This document shows positions 1-8,863 of a stretch of 56,146 nucleotides of DNA, piece after piece. A program made the translations under genes and the position numbers. How positions within the stretch are numbered: the stretch's first letter is position 1; each line of letters starts with the position of its first letter. This DNA comes from Pseudobutyrivibrio sp. (lineage in GTDB: Bacteria > Bacillota > Clostridia > Lachnospirales > Lachnospiraceae). The stretch lies in the NCBI RefSeq assembly GCF_017471675.1, contig NZ_JAFUSK010000030.1:1-56146 (forward strand), in the 5' to 3' direction. The notes below the pieces were generated by a model. It saw only the letters and a list, made by a program, of their open reading frames with translations. It did no database searches and was not told the origin of the DNA.

Positions 1-78
1 CCAAAAGAAATAATTGAAAAACTTTTGCCATGGTCAAAAGAAATCCCAGACGAAATAAAAGCTCCTTCAAACTGCTAA
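1..78 (+). CDS. IS66-family transposase, C-terminal fragment
   Basis: An open frame enters from the left edge and stops at 76-78. The visible tail reads EKLLPWSKEIPDEIK near its end. A short LLPW(S/N) motif close to the C-terminus is what I recall for the TnpC transposase of IS66 elements in gut Firmicutes. Only about 25 residues are visible, so no catalytic residue can be checked. The IS66-like terminal repeat just downstream supports the call. It is inferred to be the transposase that moved the element now interrupting jetA. Confidence 0.55.
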   Translation, partial: PKEIIEKLLPWSKEIPDEIKAPSNC

Positions 79-138
79 TTTAAGCGGTTCGAGGGAGCTT
101 TTTAATATCCTAACACCGTAAGCTGTAACTACGCTTAC
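1..138 (+). mobile_element. Right end of an IS66-family insertion sequence (partial)
   Basis: The left edge of the window is the tail of an insertion sequence. A C-terminal transposase fragment ends at 78. The element then appears to end at 138, where the reverse complement begins GTAAGCGTAGTTACAGC, which fits the GTAAGCG-type ends I know for the IS66 family. IS66 elements usually make 8-bp target duplications; here the first flanking 8 bases are GAAGTTCA (139-146), but the left copy is outside the window. The frame of the following jetA fragment runs open back to this boundary, so the element seems to sit inside jetA. The family call is from memory and the left end is not visible. Confidence 0.6.
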
Positions 139-875
139 GAAGTTCAATTGTTAATAGCATTAAAGCTTTTGAGAATAATCAAGAATTATTTGAGGTATTG
201 ATAATTGGATGTGCTTTAGAAAATAACATATCTGAAGGAGAAGCTAAAGATAAGGTTTTGGATATGTTACATAAAACAAGACATTTTCTTGAACATGAAT
301 ATGATGCTATCATGGCTGATATTAAGCATAAGATTAATATCTATTTACAAATTGCCGTTGGCCGAGGACGGTTTTTAAGGAATAAGGGGGCTGATGTCCG
401 AGGAAGCGTAGAACAGACAATTAAATATATTGTTGAAGAGATGGATGAATTGGGAATGAAGGATAATATGCCTGAGGAATATATGAACCTCTTTTCTCTT
501 GAAAAAAATGAATTCATAGATTTAAATTCTATTCGCTATCCAGTTAAACAAAAAGCAATAAAAAAGAGTACTAAACAGGAATATGAGATACTGACTGACG
601 AAGATAAGTTAAAAGCAATGCAAGAGCAAAAAAAGAGCGCTTTTAATCCTTATTCTAAGGAACGAATGAAACAATTCTTGGATAAACAATTGGATAGTAA
701 GATATCTGTTTGCGCATCAGAATTACCACTTATATCAAAGGATGACATGCTTGTTAGTCTTTCAGCGGTTGCTTATTCTATGGATAACGGATATACGATA
801 ACATCAAAAGAGGGTTATGTTGAAAGCAATAATATGATTATCAGAGATTTTGAAATCAGAAGGGATAACAAATGA
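139..875 (+). pseudogene. jetA: 5'-truncated Wadjet subunit JetA, interrupted by the IS66 element
   Basis: JetA is the kleisin-like partner of the Wadjet SMC complex, which recognises and cleaves closed circular plasmid DNA. The visible frame holds about 245 codons from the IS junction to 875, while JetA proteins are usually near 450-500 residues, so the N-terminal half should lie beyond the IS outside the window. The longest start is TTG 198, with no convincing ribosome site, and in-frame codons continue upstream to the IS edge at 138. The fragment is highly charged and helical. Its stop overlaps the jetB start (ATGA). Identity rests mainly on position directly before jetB, jetC and jetD. 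Unless the remnant is translated from an outward promoter, the system is probably inactive. Confidence 0.75.
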
Positions 876-1528
876 TAGAAGAACATTGGGATAATTATAC
901 TTCATCAGAAAAGGAGCAATTTCAAAGAGCTGCTAGGCGACTATTAAAAAATACGTTTATTGTCAGGGATAAGGATGATGATAACAGGAAAATTTATTTT
1001 TTTATAGCAAAAAGGCCAGAACCGTTTAGAGAGTATTTCAAATATATTGGATTTGATATTTTAGTGGACAGGGAAAATGGTGTTGTAATGCTTCAAAACG
1101 ATAGGAGTGTTAGTGAAACCAGGAGAATACAGGCAAATAGAATACAGCTTAAGAAATTTGAAAGTATTGTTTTATGCTGTCTGTGGACAATATATGTGGA
1201 TAGGATATCAAAAGGCTCTTTAAAAAAGGATATATTTATTAATATAACAGATTTAAGATTTGAGCTAGAAAAATATGGGCTAAAAGACCAGATTGATAAT
1301 AAAACACTTATGGCAAATACTCTTGATACGTTTAAGAAGTACAATCTGGTGGATGTAATTGGAAAAATAGGAGAAGTTGATTGTAGTATAAGAATTTATC
1401 CATCAATACAGTTTGCTTTAAATGGCGAAGAGTTCAAGCAATTTGTAGAACAGGCAAAAGAGCGATTTAAAGAAGTTGATGAAGATGATGGATTTGATGA
1501 GGAAGAGATAGATGAGTTCGACGAATAA
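872..1528 (+). CDS. jetB: Wadjet protein JetB (DUF4194-like)
   Basis: A 218-residue acidic protein in the JetB position. JetB is the winged-helix KITE-type subunit that pairs with the JetA kleisin and holds the JetC dimer. The N-terminal part is basic and mixed alpha/beta. Residues about 80-170 look like winged-helix repeats, and the tail (after about 195) is almost all Asp and Glu. The start overlaps the jetA stop by four bases, and the end overlaps jetC by 17 bases, typical of a translationally coupled operon. No truncation is seen. The family call comes mainly from size, charge and strict gene order, with DUF4194 named from memory. Confidence 0.8.
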   Translation: MIEEHWDNYTSSEKEQFQRAARRLLKNTFIVRDKDDDNRKIYFFIAKRPEPFREYFKYIGFDILVDRENGVVMLQNDRSVSETRRIQANRIQLKKFESIVLCCLWTIYVDRISKGSLKKDIFINITDLRFELEKYGLKDQIDNKTLMANTLDTFKKYNLVDVIGKIGEVDCSIRIYPSIQFALNGEEFKQFVEQAKERFKEVDEDDGFDEEEIDEFDE

Positions 1529-4500
1529 TAGAAAATCTGCCACAAGATTGCTGCTTATTAATTGGTCTAGGTTTCAATATGAAAATATAAGCTTAGATGG
1601 TTCAACATTGTTTACTGGTGTGAATGGTAGTGGAAAGTCAACAGTTCTTGATGCAATGACATATTTGCTTACTGGTAATACGCAGTTTAATACAGCTGCC
1701 AGAGACAAAGATAGGAATGTCAAGTCTTATGTAAGAGGTGACACAAAAAGCAATGGCACAAGCAGATTTCTTAGAGAGGGAGATGTGGTAAGTTACATAG
1801 CCATGGAATTCTTTTCTCCTGTTGAAGATACATCTATGGTTATAGGGGTAGAGATTGAGTCAGCTAGTGATAATGATGCTAGCTCTAACTGGTTTATTTT
1901 ACGCGATGTTAAAATTGAAGATATTCAGTTTTGTGAAACGAAAGATGGAATAAGGTCTGTATATCCAAGGAATAGACTGATTGTAAAAGGAAAGAAGTTG
2001 ACAAGAACAGATTTTATTGGTCGAGAAAAAGCTAAAGACCAAATAATAAGAGCTCTTGGAATGCGTTGTGATGCAGCCTTGTATAAAAAGAAGTTATTAA
2101 AGATGATGGCCTTTAATCCCGAGAACAATATTAATCAGTTTATTTCTGAGTGCGTGTTGGATGCAAATCCAATAGAATCTCTTAATCAACTACGTGAGCA
2201 AAAGGAATTATTCGAAAAAGTAAAAAATATGTATGATAATCTCCTTGAATCAAAAGGAGTTTTAACTGAGATAGAAGAGCTTGCTTCTGATTATGAAAAG
2301 AAGCAGCATAACTATCTGGTTAGAGACATGATTTTGGATTTGCAGCGTGTGAAAGTATGTGAAGAAGAAATAAAAAAGGTTGATGCTAGATTAATACATC
2401 ATGAGCAGGAACTTAAAGAAAGCAACGTAAAAATAGTTGAGATTGAAAGAGAAAGAAAGCTTGCAGAAGAGCGATACAATGCTGCAATAAATAATACAGA
2501 CTTTCAAAATTTTACTAAATCAATAGAAAATCTTAATAGGCAATTAGAAGAACTAGATAGAGAATTAGGAACGCAGGAAAAAGAAGTAACTAAGCTAAGG
2601 GGATTGCAGGAGCTTATTAATACTGATTTAGAATGGCTTGTACAAGGAAATGAAAATTTAATTAATTCAAATGATGTTTTGTATGATTTTTTATCTGAAA
2701 GTGTTTCTAGTAGCAAGAAAAGCGAGGTATTTATTAAGCTTCTCAATGTACATAAAGATGAATTAGAAAAATATTCTGAACTCAAATATAATAAAAAAAA
2801 TGAACGTGCCAATTTAGAAAATCAGTTAAATGAACAAGAACAGATTATAAAAAAATTGGATGCTAACATTTTGCATTTACCTAAAAAGATTAGAGAAGCT
2901 AAGGTTATTATTGAATCTGAATTAGCAATTCAGGGAATAAAAACGGAAGTGCGGACCTTTGCTGAATTAGTTGCAAAGATAGAGGATGAAAGCTTTAGAG
3001 CATCTATAGAGACTTTTCTAGGTAGAAAAAGATATAACCTTATAGTTGATGCAAAATATTGCAAAAACGTTATTGAAATTGTACATAATAGAAAACTGTA
3101 TGATGTTAATGTTGTTGTGACAGATAAATTGCCAGAATCTGATGTTGTGTTAGGTTCTGCAGCAGCTGCTTTAAGTATACCTAACCTTTTTGCGAGAAGA
3201 TATGCTAATTATTTGCTAAATGGCATTCATCTTTGTGAAAATTTAGATGAACTCCATGAATATCCATTGGGCGGTTTGACTAGAGATGGAATGCTTGCAA
3301 AAAGTTATGCTATTTCCTACATGAATGTTGAGAAAACAGAAATGTGTCTTGGAAGTGATGCTATTAAATTTCAGAAACAGCATGCCGAGCAAGAGCAAAA
3401 AAGACTTATGGGAGAAATTGAAAGCTGTAAGTTAGTTGAAGAGGATTGTAAGATTAAACTTGATTCACTAGATAAGCTGGATACAAATATTGATAATTAT
3501 AGATTTGATGCTCCATCACTTTTAATAAAGAATAAATCAAAAAAGGCTGAGATTGAAGCAGATAAAAAAGAGTATGAGCAGAATCCTGATTTTGCCAAAA
3601 TTCTTATAGAACAGGAAAAATCAAAGCAGTTAAAGGATGAGATCGAAGAAAAATATGCGAAGCTCCTACAAGACATAGGTGGATTGAAAAGTAGCATCAT
3701 TCAGTGTAAAACTGGCAAAGAAAAATTAAAAATCGAGCTTGAAAAATATATTGAGTTGTATGAAGCAAAGAAAAAATCTAATCCAGAAATTGTATTTGAT
3801 GCTGAAAATGAATACGATAAAGCATTTGCTTCAAGAGGCACAATACGTGTTGTTACAGAAAATTATGTTAAGAATATGGCTAGCGATGTAGACAAGGCAG
3901 CCAAGGTGCTTGAGGATAAACAGCTTGAATACTGCAAGATAGCTGAGACTGATAACAGTAGGAGAGGCGTAGCCTATATTCCAATCTATAGAGAAGAATT
4001 GCACAATCTTTCTAATGTTAAACTTGAAGAAGCTAAAAACAAAATGTATGAGCAGGAGAAAAATCTTCAAAGTGCATTTATGCATGATTTTATTGGAGAA
4101 ATAAATGAAGCTATAAGACTAGCTAAGGATGAAATTGGCGCAATAAATAGAGAACTAAAGCAAATACCATTTGGGCAGGATACCTATCAATTTAAAATGA
4201 AAGAAAAACCTGATAGAACAATATTTTTTAGAATCAGTGATAAACTTGCGGAGTATGCTGGTGCTGATTTTTACATAGCAAGTGGTTCTGATGATGAAGA
4301 AATGGAGCATGACATTAAGCAGTTCATGGATACCATTTTGGATGAGGAAGATGAACTTGAATACACAGATTATCGAAGATATTTTACATATGATATGGAG
4401 ATTGCTAGAACAATTGATGACAAGCTTATAACATCTGACTTGTCAAAAAAACAGGGTTCTGCAAGCAATGGAGAAAAGCAAACTCCTTATTTTATTATTT

Positions 4501-4757
4501 TGGCCGCTAGTCTGATGCAGTGCTATCCTAAGAACCAATGTTGTGCTAGGCTAGCATTTATTGATGAGGCATTTGCTGCTTTATCGAGAGAACGTATCGA
4601 GCAAATGGTAAAATATTTTGAGGAGCACGATTTCCAGGTAATATATGCAGCTCCACCTGAAAAGATTGCAAGTATAGGTCAATTCATCACTACAACGGTA
4701 TCATTATATCCTAAAGGAAATTATTCATACGCTATAGAGGGACAATATGCAGGATAA
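1512..4757 (+). CDS. jetC: Wadjet SMC-like ATPase JetC
   Basis: A 1081-residue SMC/MukB-like ATPase, the loop-extruding motor of Wadjet. The Walker A motif GVNGSGKST is at residues 36-44. Long coiled-coil stretches rich in Glu, Lys and Leu run from about 240-460 and 600-900, with a globular hinge-like part between them near 470-600. A signature-like SNGEKQTPYF lies near 985. Walker B, LAFIDEAF, has Asp1018 and the catalytic Glu1019. All ATPase elements are intact, so nothing in this gene explains loss of function. It overlaps jetB upstream and jetD downstream by 11 bases. Base usage is more AT-rich than in the trp genes that follow, consistent with an acquired defence island. Confidence 0.92.
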   Translation: MSSTNNRKSATRLLLINWSRFQYENISLDGSTLFTGVNGSGKSTVLDAMTYLLTGNTQFNTAARDKDRNVKSYVRGDTKSNGTSRFLREGDVVSYIAMEFFSPVEDTSMVIGVEIESASDNDASSNWFILRDVKIEDIQFCETKDGIRSVYPRNRLIVKGKKLTRTDFIGREKAKDQIIRALGMRCDAALYKKKLLKMMAFNPENNINQFISECVLDANPIESLNQLREQKELFEKVKNMYDNLLESKGVLTEIEELASDYEKKQHNYLVRDMILDLQRVKVCEEEIKKVDARLIHHEQELKESNVKIVEIERERKLAEERYNAAINNTDFQNFTKSIENLNRQLEELDRELGTQEKEVTKLRGLQELINTDLEWLVQGNENLINSNDVLYDFLSESVSSSKKSEVFIKLLNVHKDELEKYSELKYNKKNERANLENQLNEQEQIIKKLDANILHLPKKIREAKVIIESELAIQGIKTEVRTFAELVAKIEDESFRASIETFLGRKRYNLIVDAKYCKNVIEIVHNRKLYDVNVVVTDKLPESDVVLGSAAAALSIPNLFARRYANYLLNGIHLCENLDELHEYPLGGLTRDGMLAKSYAISYMNVEKTEMCLGSDAIKFQKQHAEQEQKRLMGEIESCKLVEEDCKIKLDSLDKLDTNIDNYRFDAPSLLIKNKSKKAEIEADKKEYEQNPDFAKILIEQEKSKQLKDEIEEKYAKLLQDIGGLKSSIIQCKTGKEKLKIELEKYIELYEAKKKSNPEIVFDAENEYDKAFASRGTIRVVTENYVKNMASDVDKAAKVLEDKQLEYCKIAETDNSRRGVAYIPIYREELHNLSNVKLEEAKNKMYEQEKNLQSAFMHDFIGEINEAIRLAKDEIGAINRELKQIPFGQDTYQFKMKEKPDRTIFFRISDKLAEYAGADFYIASGSDDEEMEHDIKQFMDTILDEEDELEYTDYRRYFTYDMEIARTIDDKLITSDLSKKQGSASNGEKQTPYFIILAASLMQCYPKNQCCARLAFIDEAFAALSRERIEQMVKYFEEHDFQVIYAAPPEKIASIGQFITTTVSLYPKGNYSYAIEGQYAG

Positions 4758-5991
4758 ATTATCCAAGAATCAAAAGACAGTTTTTAATAAATTAATTGAT
4801 AAATACGAGCGAAGTAAAATGTATGATGGCAATTGCAAGGTTAATCGCCATATATACTTGTTACCTACAGATGTTTTTACTGATTATGACAGTGATTTCG
4901 CAGATGTTGATAAGGTGAATCAGTTTGAAGATGAACTTCGTGAGCTAGAAGAAAAGGAATTAATATCAATTACATATGATAGGGATTCAGTAGTTAAGAA
5001 AATATATGCATTGCCTGAAAAGTGGGATATGTATTATAGTCTTTTGGGTAGAGTTACGAAAACTGATATTCTAGCAGAACAAAAAAAATATCTTGAAGAA
5101 GTACTTCATAACAATAAAGACAATATTCTTTGCCAGTTTTGCGATGAACAATTACAAAGATTACAGCAAGGTAAAAAGCCGTTATATAGTATTATTGAAT
5201 TAAAGAATATTGTTGAGCTGATAGAAACAATAGTAGGAAATAAGAATACATTACTTGAAAGAGAATTATCTATTTTAAAATTTGGAGACAGTAAAGCATT
5301 TGAAAAAAGCTATAAAAGTAAGGTGTGTTCTATTCTTCGTAAATACGGTAATTATGATAATCGACTTGATGGTATTGACGTTAAAAGCGAAGTTGAACAT
5401 ATAATTCTAGAAGAACACTTGATTTTTGCTAACCCATCTTATATTTATTTCAAGGGAAATGGTACTATCAAGTTTAATGATGGACACCAAATTAGCTTGA
5501 ATAATGATATTTCTATAGGACTTACATCAGATGCAATATTTGAAGTAAAAAGTATAGATATTATGGATGATAATATCGTTACAATTGAAAATCTGACTTC
5601 ATTCAATAGGTATTATACGCTTAATACATTTAGTATTTATCTTGCAGGTTATCATAATTCAGCTAAGACTAATTTTCTGAAACTGATTTATCACAATAAC
5701 TCAGACAAAAAATGGTATCATTTTGGGGATATAGATCCTGATGGATTTTATATACTGGAGCATTTGAAAACAGCTACAGGTATTGAGTTTAAGCCTATGT
5801 TTATGGAGAGAGAATATCTTATTAAGTATAAAAAATACACAAAAGAGCTGACTGAAAATGACAAGCTTAAGGCGAGAAGATTAATCGAAAGAGCAAAATA
5901 TGTTGATATATTAGAATATATGCTTGAGTATAACTGTAAGTTAGAACAAGAAATAATAAGCTTGGAAAAAGCATTGTATAGAGAAACGTGA
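4747..5991 (+). CDS. jetD: Wadjet nuclease subunit JetD (Toprim)
   Basis: JetD is the Toprim nuclease of Wadjet that cuts plasmid DNA once the SMC motor has detected a small circle. The protein has 414 residues. The N-terminal two thirds is the DUF3322-like arm region. The C-terminal Toprim fold shows its acidic residues: Glu281 in TIENLTSF, and the Asp pair in HFGDIDPDG (Asp328, Asp330). Those residues fit an active nuclease. It starts inside the end of jetC and is the last gene of the operon, 26 bases before the fic remnant. The gene appears full length. Confidence 0.92.
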   Translation: MQDKLSKNQKTVFNKLIDKYERSKMYDGNCKVNRHIYLLPTDVFTDYDSDFADVDKVNQFEDELRELEEKELISITYDRDSVVKKIYALPEKWDMYYSLLGRVTKTDILAEQKKYLEEVLHNNKDNILCQFCDEQLQRLQQGKKPLYSIIELKNIVELIETIVGNKNTLLERELSILKFGDSKAFEKSYKSKVCSILRKYGNYDNRLDGIDVKSEVEHIILEEHLIFANPSYIYFKGNGTIKFNDGHQISLNNDISIGLTSDAIFEVKSIDIMDDNIVTIENLTSFNRYYTLNTFSIYLAGYHNSAKTNFLKLIYHNNSDKKWYHFGDIDPDGFYILEHLKTATGIEFKPMFMEREYLIKYKKYTKELTENDKLKARRLIERAKYVDILEYMLEYNCKLEQEIISLEKALYRET

Positions 5992-6017
5992 CTAGATAAA
6001 AAAACTTGGAGGTTTCT

Positions 6018-6577
6018 ATGGAACGAGATCCATTTGAAGAATATTACAGGCAGCTAGAGCCTAGCAAAAGAGAGAAAGGCAATGCATGGAATACGGCTAT
6101 CGGACTACAAGCTGTCGATGGTTTGAAAACATCTGACTATTTGAAGGATACTATTCTAATTTGCAAAAAGGCATTCATGAGACAACAGAATATGTTGAGG
6201 TTTTTCTTAGAAATCTTTTGCTAGATGAAAACAATGAGTTGCATAATAGAGAAATGCATATAAGTGGAAAGTATGCTTTTGAGAAAAAACCAAACATTGA
6301 GACCCAAAAACCAAACATTGAGACCCAAAAACCAAACATTGATGGTGTGCAACCGCTGGATAATGTATCTGCAATTTCGAGAAAGCAAATACAAATGATT
6401 TATAATGAATTAGGAAAAAAAGAGTTTTTTGGAAGAACAAATGTAGAACAGTTATTAAATATAAAATCATTTAGAGCAAATGAAATTATCAAGTTAATGA
6501 AAGAATTGGATATTATCACACCAGTCCAAGGTAAGGGTAAAGGAAAATATCGATTTAAGGTAGGAAATAAATTATAA
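6018..6577 (+). pseudogene. Fic-family AMP transferase, broken by deletion of the catalytic core
   Basis: The start at 6018 has a good ribosome site (GGAGGT at 6008). The first 45 codons (MERDPFEEYYRQLEPSKREK and on) match the N-terminus I recall for clostridial Fic proteins. At about 6147-6153 the frame shifts, and the sequence resumes in another frame as YSNLQKGIHETTEYVEVFL, the far C-terminal side of a Fic domain. The part between, including the HPFxxGNGR active-site motif, is absent (roughly 130-150 residues by comparison with the family). The C-terminal part keeps a linker with 21-bp repeats and a winged-helix-like tail ending in GKGKYRF. It follows jetD closely. It may be translated as two short peptides, but no AMP-transfer activity is expected. 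Confidence 0.85.
6285..6342 (+). repeat. 21-bp tandem repeat in the fic remnant, about 2.8 copies
   Basis: The unit AAAAACCAAACATTGAGACCC occurs at 6285-6305 and 6306-6326, with a partial third copy from 6327. It encodes KPNIETQ repeats in the linker between the Fic core remnant and the helix-turn-helix tail. The length is a multiple of three, so copy-number change would not shift the frame. The copies are identical at the base level, which suggests recent expansion. Confidence 0.9.
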
Positions 6578-6589
6578 AAAAAATAATTG

Positions 6590-6618
6590 TTGACAACAGA
6601 TATACCAAATGGTATAGT
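6590..6618 (+). promoter_or_regulatory. Sigma-A promoter of the trp operon
   Basis: TTGACA at 6590-6595, a 17-base spacer, and TATAGT at 6613-6618. Transcription would start near 6625, just before stem I of the T-box leader. The promoter follows the fic remnant directly, so the trp operon is independent of the defence island. Confidence 0.88.
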
Positions 6619-6624
6619 TACTTC

Positions 6625-6917
6625 AACACAATAAAGTATTAAACCGATGAGGGAGAGGAGTACCTCTTTGTGATTCATGATAGAGAGCCGCGATGGTGGG
6701 ATGCGGTATGATAGCAATTAGGGAATGGACTCCTGAGGGCGTGAGGAAATGACAAGGTCAGAGTATTGCACGACGTAAGGCTTACGTTAGTAGCCAGGGG
6801 TATGATGGTATCCTGTAAGAGCATAGGTTTAGCCTATGAATCAAGGTGGCACCGCGGATTAGATTATTCGTCCTTGATAGAAACTAGAAACTGGTTTCTA
6901 TCAAGGACTTTTTTTAT
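6625..6917 (+). promoter_or_regulatory. T-box leader, tryptophan-specific
   Basis: A T-box riboregulator senses uncharged tRNA and prevents termination. The stem I 3' side contains GAATGGACTCCTGAG, placing specifier codon TGG (Trp) at 6726-6728. The T-box sequence AGGTGGCACCGCGG is at 6844-6857; its loop would pair with the free tRNA end. The antiterminator pairs ATCAAGG (6840-6846) with CCTTGAT (6872-6878). That second segment is also the 5' arm of the terminator, so the two folds exclude each other. Uncharged tRNA-Trp is therefore expected to switch on trpD and the genes after it. Confidence 0.95.
6871..6917 (+). terminator. Intrinsic terminator of the trp T-box
   Basis: A near-perfect stem pairs TCCTTGATAGAAAC with GTTTCTATCAAGGA, followed by a run of T from 6910. 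It is the OFF fold of the T-box, competing with the antiterminator. Confidence 0.95.
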
Positions 6918-6934
6918 ACAAAAGTATGATAGAA

Positions 6935-6985
6935 ACCCTCATCAGTCAGCTGCGCTGACAGCTTCCCCCTAAAAGGGGGAAGCCT
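6935..6985 (+). repeat. Short copy of a dispersed palindromic element
   Basis: ACCCTCATCAGTCAGCTGCG and the next 11 bases match the left end of the larger element at 42483-42632. It is followed by a compact hairpin (CCCCCTAAAAGGGGG with flanking CTT/AAG) instead of the long interior. It lies between the trp T-box terminator and the trpD ribosome site, so it is transcribed as part of the trp leader whenever the T-box reads through. The hairpin has no proper T-tract, so it should not terminate strongly. Confidence 0.8.
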
Positions 6986-7000
6986 TTACAGGAGGTAAAC

Positions 7001-8068
7001 ATGATTAAAGAGGCTATTGTAAAAATTGTAAACAAAGAGGACCTTACTTATGATGAGGCCTACACAGTAATGAACGAGATTATGGGAGGCGAGACTTCTC
7101 CAACACAGAATGCCGCATTTCTAGCAGCACTTTCTACTAAAAGTGCCAGGGCAGAAACAACAGATGAAATTGCAGGATGTGCAGCTGCAATGAGAGAGCA
7201 TGCTATCAAGGTAAACACAGGTATGGATGTGTTTGAGATAGTAGGAACTGGTGGAGATAATGCACATAGCTTTAATATTTCTACCACATCGGCACTGGTG
7301 GCTGCAGCTGCAGGAATGAAGGTGGCAAAGCACGGTAACAGAGCTGCATCTTCACTTTGTGGTACAGCAGATTGCTTGGAAGCCCTTGGGGTAAATATAA
7401 ATCAAAGCCCAGAGAAATGTGTAGAGCTATTGAATGAGGTGGGAATGTGCTTTTTCTTTGCACAGAAGTATCACACATCAATGAAATATGTAGGTGCTAT
7501 TAGAAAAGAGCTTGGATTTAGAACAGTATTTAATATATTAGGACCTCTTACAAATCCTGCTACACCTTCAATGCAGCTTCTTGGTGTGTATGATGAATAT
7601 CTGGTTGAGCCACTTGCACAGGTTTTAATTAATCTGGGAGTAAAAAGAGGAATGGTAGTGTACGGCATGGATAAGTTGGATGAGATTTCTCTTTCAGCTG
7701 ATACTAAGATTTGTGAGATTAATGATGGATGGTACAAAACATATACAATCACTCCGGAGGATTTTGGATTTGAGAAATGTTCAAAGGATGATTTAAAGGG
7801 TGGCACACCAGAGGAAAATGCCAAGATTACAAAGGATATCCTAAATGGAGCAAAGGGTCACAAGAGAAATGCTGTGTTACTTAATGCAGGTGCAGCACTT
7901 TATATTGGCGGTAAGGCTGATAGCTTTAAGAACGGTGTAGAGCTTGCTAAAGAGATAATTGATTCTGGCAAGGCGCTTAAGACACTAGAAAAGCTAATTC
8001 TTGTAAGTAACGAGATTTCTGAGGACAAAATAGACGAGATTTCAAATGCTGTAAGTGGAGCTTGCTAA
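7001..8068 (+). CDS. trpD: Anthranilate phosphoribosyltransferase
   Basis: TrpD transfers the phosphoribosyl group from PRPP to anthranilate, the second step from chorismate to tryptophan. The 355-residue protein has the family's [17 protein letters not shown] nucleotide-sugar loop near residues 83-99, the [21 protein letters not shown] segment (given here in outline) and an [12 protein letters not shown] anthranilate-side motif. The start has a clear AGGAGGT site. It is the first gene of the operon, downstream of the Trp T-box, and trpC follows after nine bases. In most bacteria trpE and trpG come first; here they are last. Confidence 0.97.
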   Translation: MIKEAIVKIVNKEDLTYDEAYTVMNEIMGGETSPTQNAAFLAALSTKSARAETTDEIAGCAAAMREHAIKVNTGMDVFEIVGTGGDNAHSFNISTTSALVAAAAGMKVAKHGNRAASSLCGTADCLEALGVNINQSPEKCVELLNEVGMCFFFAQKYHTSMKYVGAIRKELGFRTVFNILGPLTNPATPSMQLLGVYDEYLVEPLAQVLINLGVKRGMVVYGMDKLDEISLSADTKICEINDGWYKTYTITPEDFGFEKCSKDDLKGGTPEENAKITKDILNGAKGHKRNAVLLNAGAALYIGGKADSFKNGVELAKEIIDSGKALKTLEKLILVSNEISEDKIDEISNAVSGAC

Positions 8069-8077
8069 GGAGAGCCT

Positions 8078-8863
8078 ATGAATATACTTGATCAATTAGC
8101 TGAGCATGCTAAAACAAGGGTCGCTGAGGGAATGAAAAATAAATCACTAGAAGTGATTAAGGAAGAGGCTTTAAGCCTTCCAAAGGGGAATTTTGAATTT
8201 GAAAAAGCACTTCGTAAAGACGATATCGCTTTTATCTGCGAGTGCAAAAAGGCATCTCCATCAAAGGGGATAATTGCAGAGGAATTTGATTACTTAAGTA
8301 TTGCAAAAGAGTACGAAGAAGCAGGAGCAGATTGTATATCAGTTCTAACAGAGCCTAAATGGTTTTTAGGAAGTGATGAGTATTTGAAGGCTATCGCAAA
8401 TACGGTAAATATTCCATGCATCAGAAAAGATTTTACTGTAGATGAATATATGATTTACGAAGCCAAGCTACTTGGTGCAAAGGCAGTGCTGCTTATATGT
8501 GCTATTCTAACTAAAGAGCAGATAGCAAGCTATATTAAGATTTGCGATGAGCTAGGAATCAGTGCTTTAGTCGAAGCCCATGATGAAGAAGAAATCAAGA
8601 TGGCAGTAGCTGCAGGGGCTAGAGTAATTGGTGTAAACAATCGTAACCTGAAGGATTTTTCAGTAGATACATCAAACAGTAAACGCTTACGACAGATGAT
8701 TCCTGAAAACATAATTTTTGTATCAGAAAGCGGAATCAGTACAAGTGATGATGTAAAAGCACTACAAGATGCCAAGGTAAATGCTGTATTAATTGGTGAA
8801 ACATTAATGCGAGCTGATGATAAAAAAATGAAGCTAGCGGAATTAAGGGGGACATTAAGATGA
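8078..8863 (+). CDS. trpC: Indole-3-glycerol phosphate synthase
   Basis: TrpC closes the ring of CdRP to give indole-3-glycerol phosphate. The 261-residue TIM barrel shows [13 protein letters not shown] (catalytic Lys region) near residue 55, [10 protein letters not shown] near 88, IPCIRKDF near 112, IGVNNRNL near 188 and VSESGIS near 212, all family hallmarks. The full length is as expected. Its stop overlaps the next start (ATGA), so it is translationally coupled to the trpF-trpB fusion. Confidence 0.97.
   Translation: MNILDQLAEHAKTRVAEGMKNKSLEVIKEEALSLPKGNFEFEKALRKDDIAFICECKKASPSKGIIAEEFDYLSIAKEYEEAGADCISVLTEPKWFLGSDEYLKAIANTVNIPCIRKDFTVDEYMIYEAKLLGAKAVLLICAILTKEQIASYIKICDELGISALVEAHDEEEIKMAVAAGARVIGVNNRNLKDFSVDTSNSKRLRQMIPENIIFVSESGISTSDDVKALQDAKVNAVLIGETLMRADDKKMKLAELRGTLR

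Noticed and set aside
6770-6785. Palindrome ACGTAAGGCTTACGT in the trp leader, similar to the CGTA/TACG decamer
   Set aside because: It has a different centre and falls where a T-box stem is expected, so I did not count it with the decamer sites.
6766-6972. 68-codon plus-strand frame in the trp leader
   Set aside because: It lies across the T-box, its terminator and the dispersed repeat. The conserved RNA elements explain the sequence, and there is no ribosome site.
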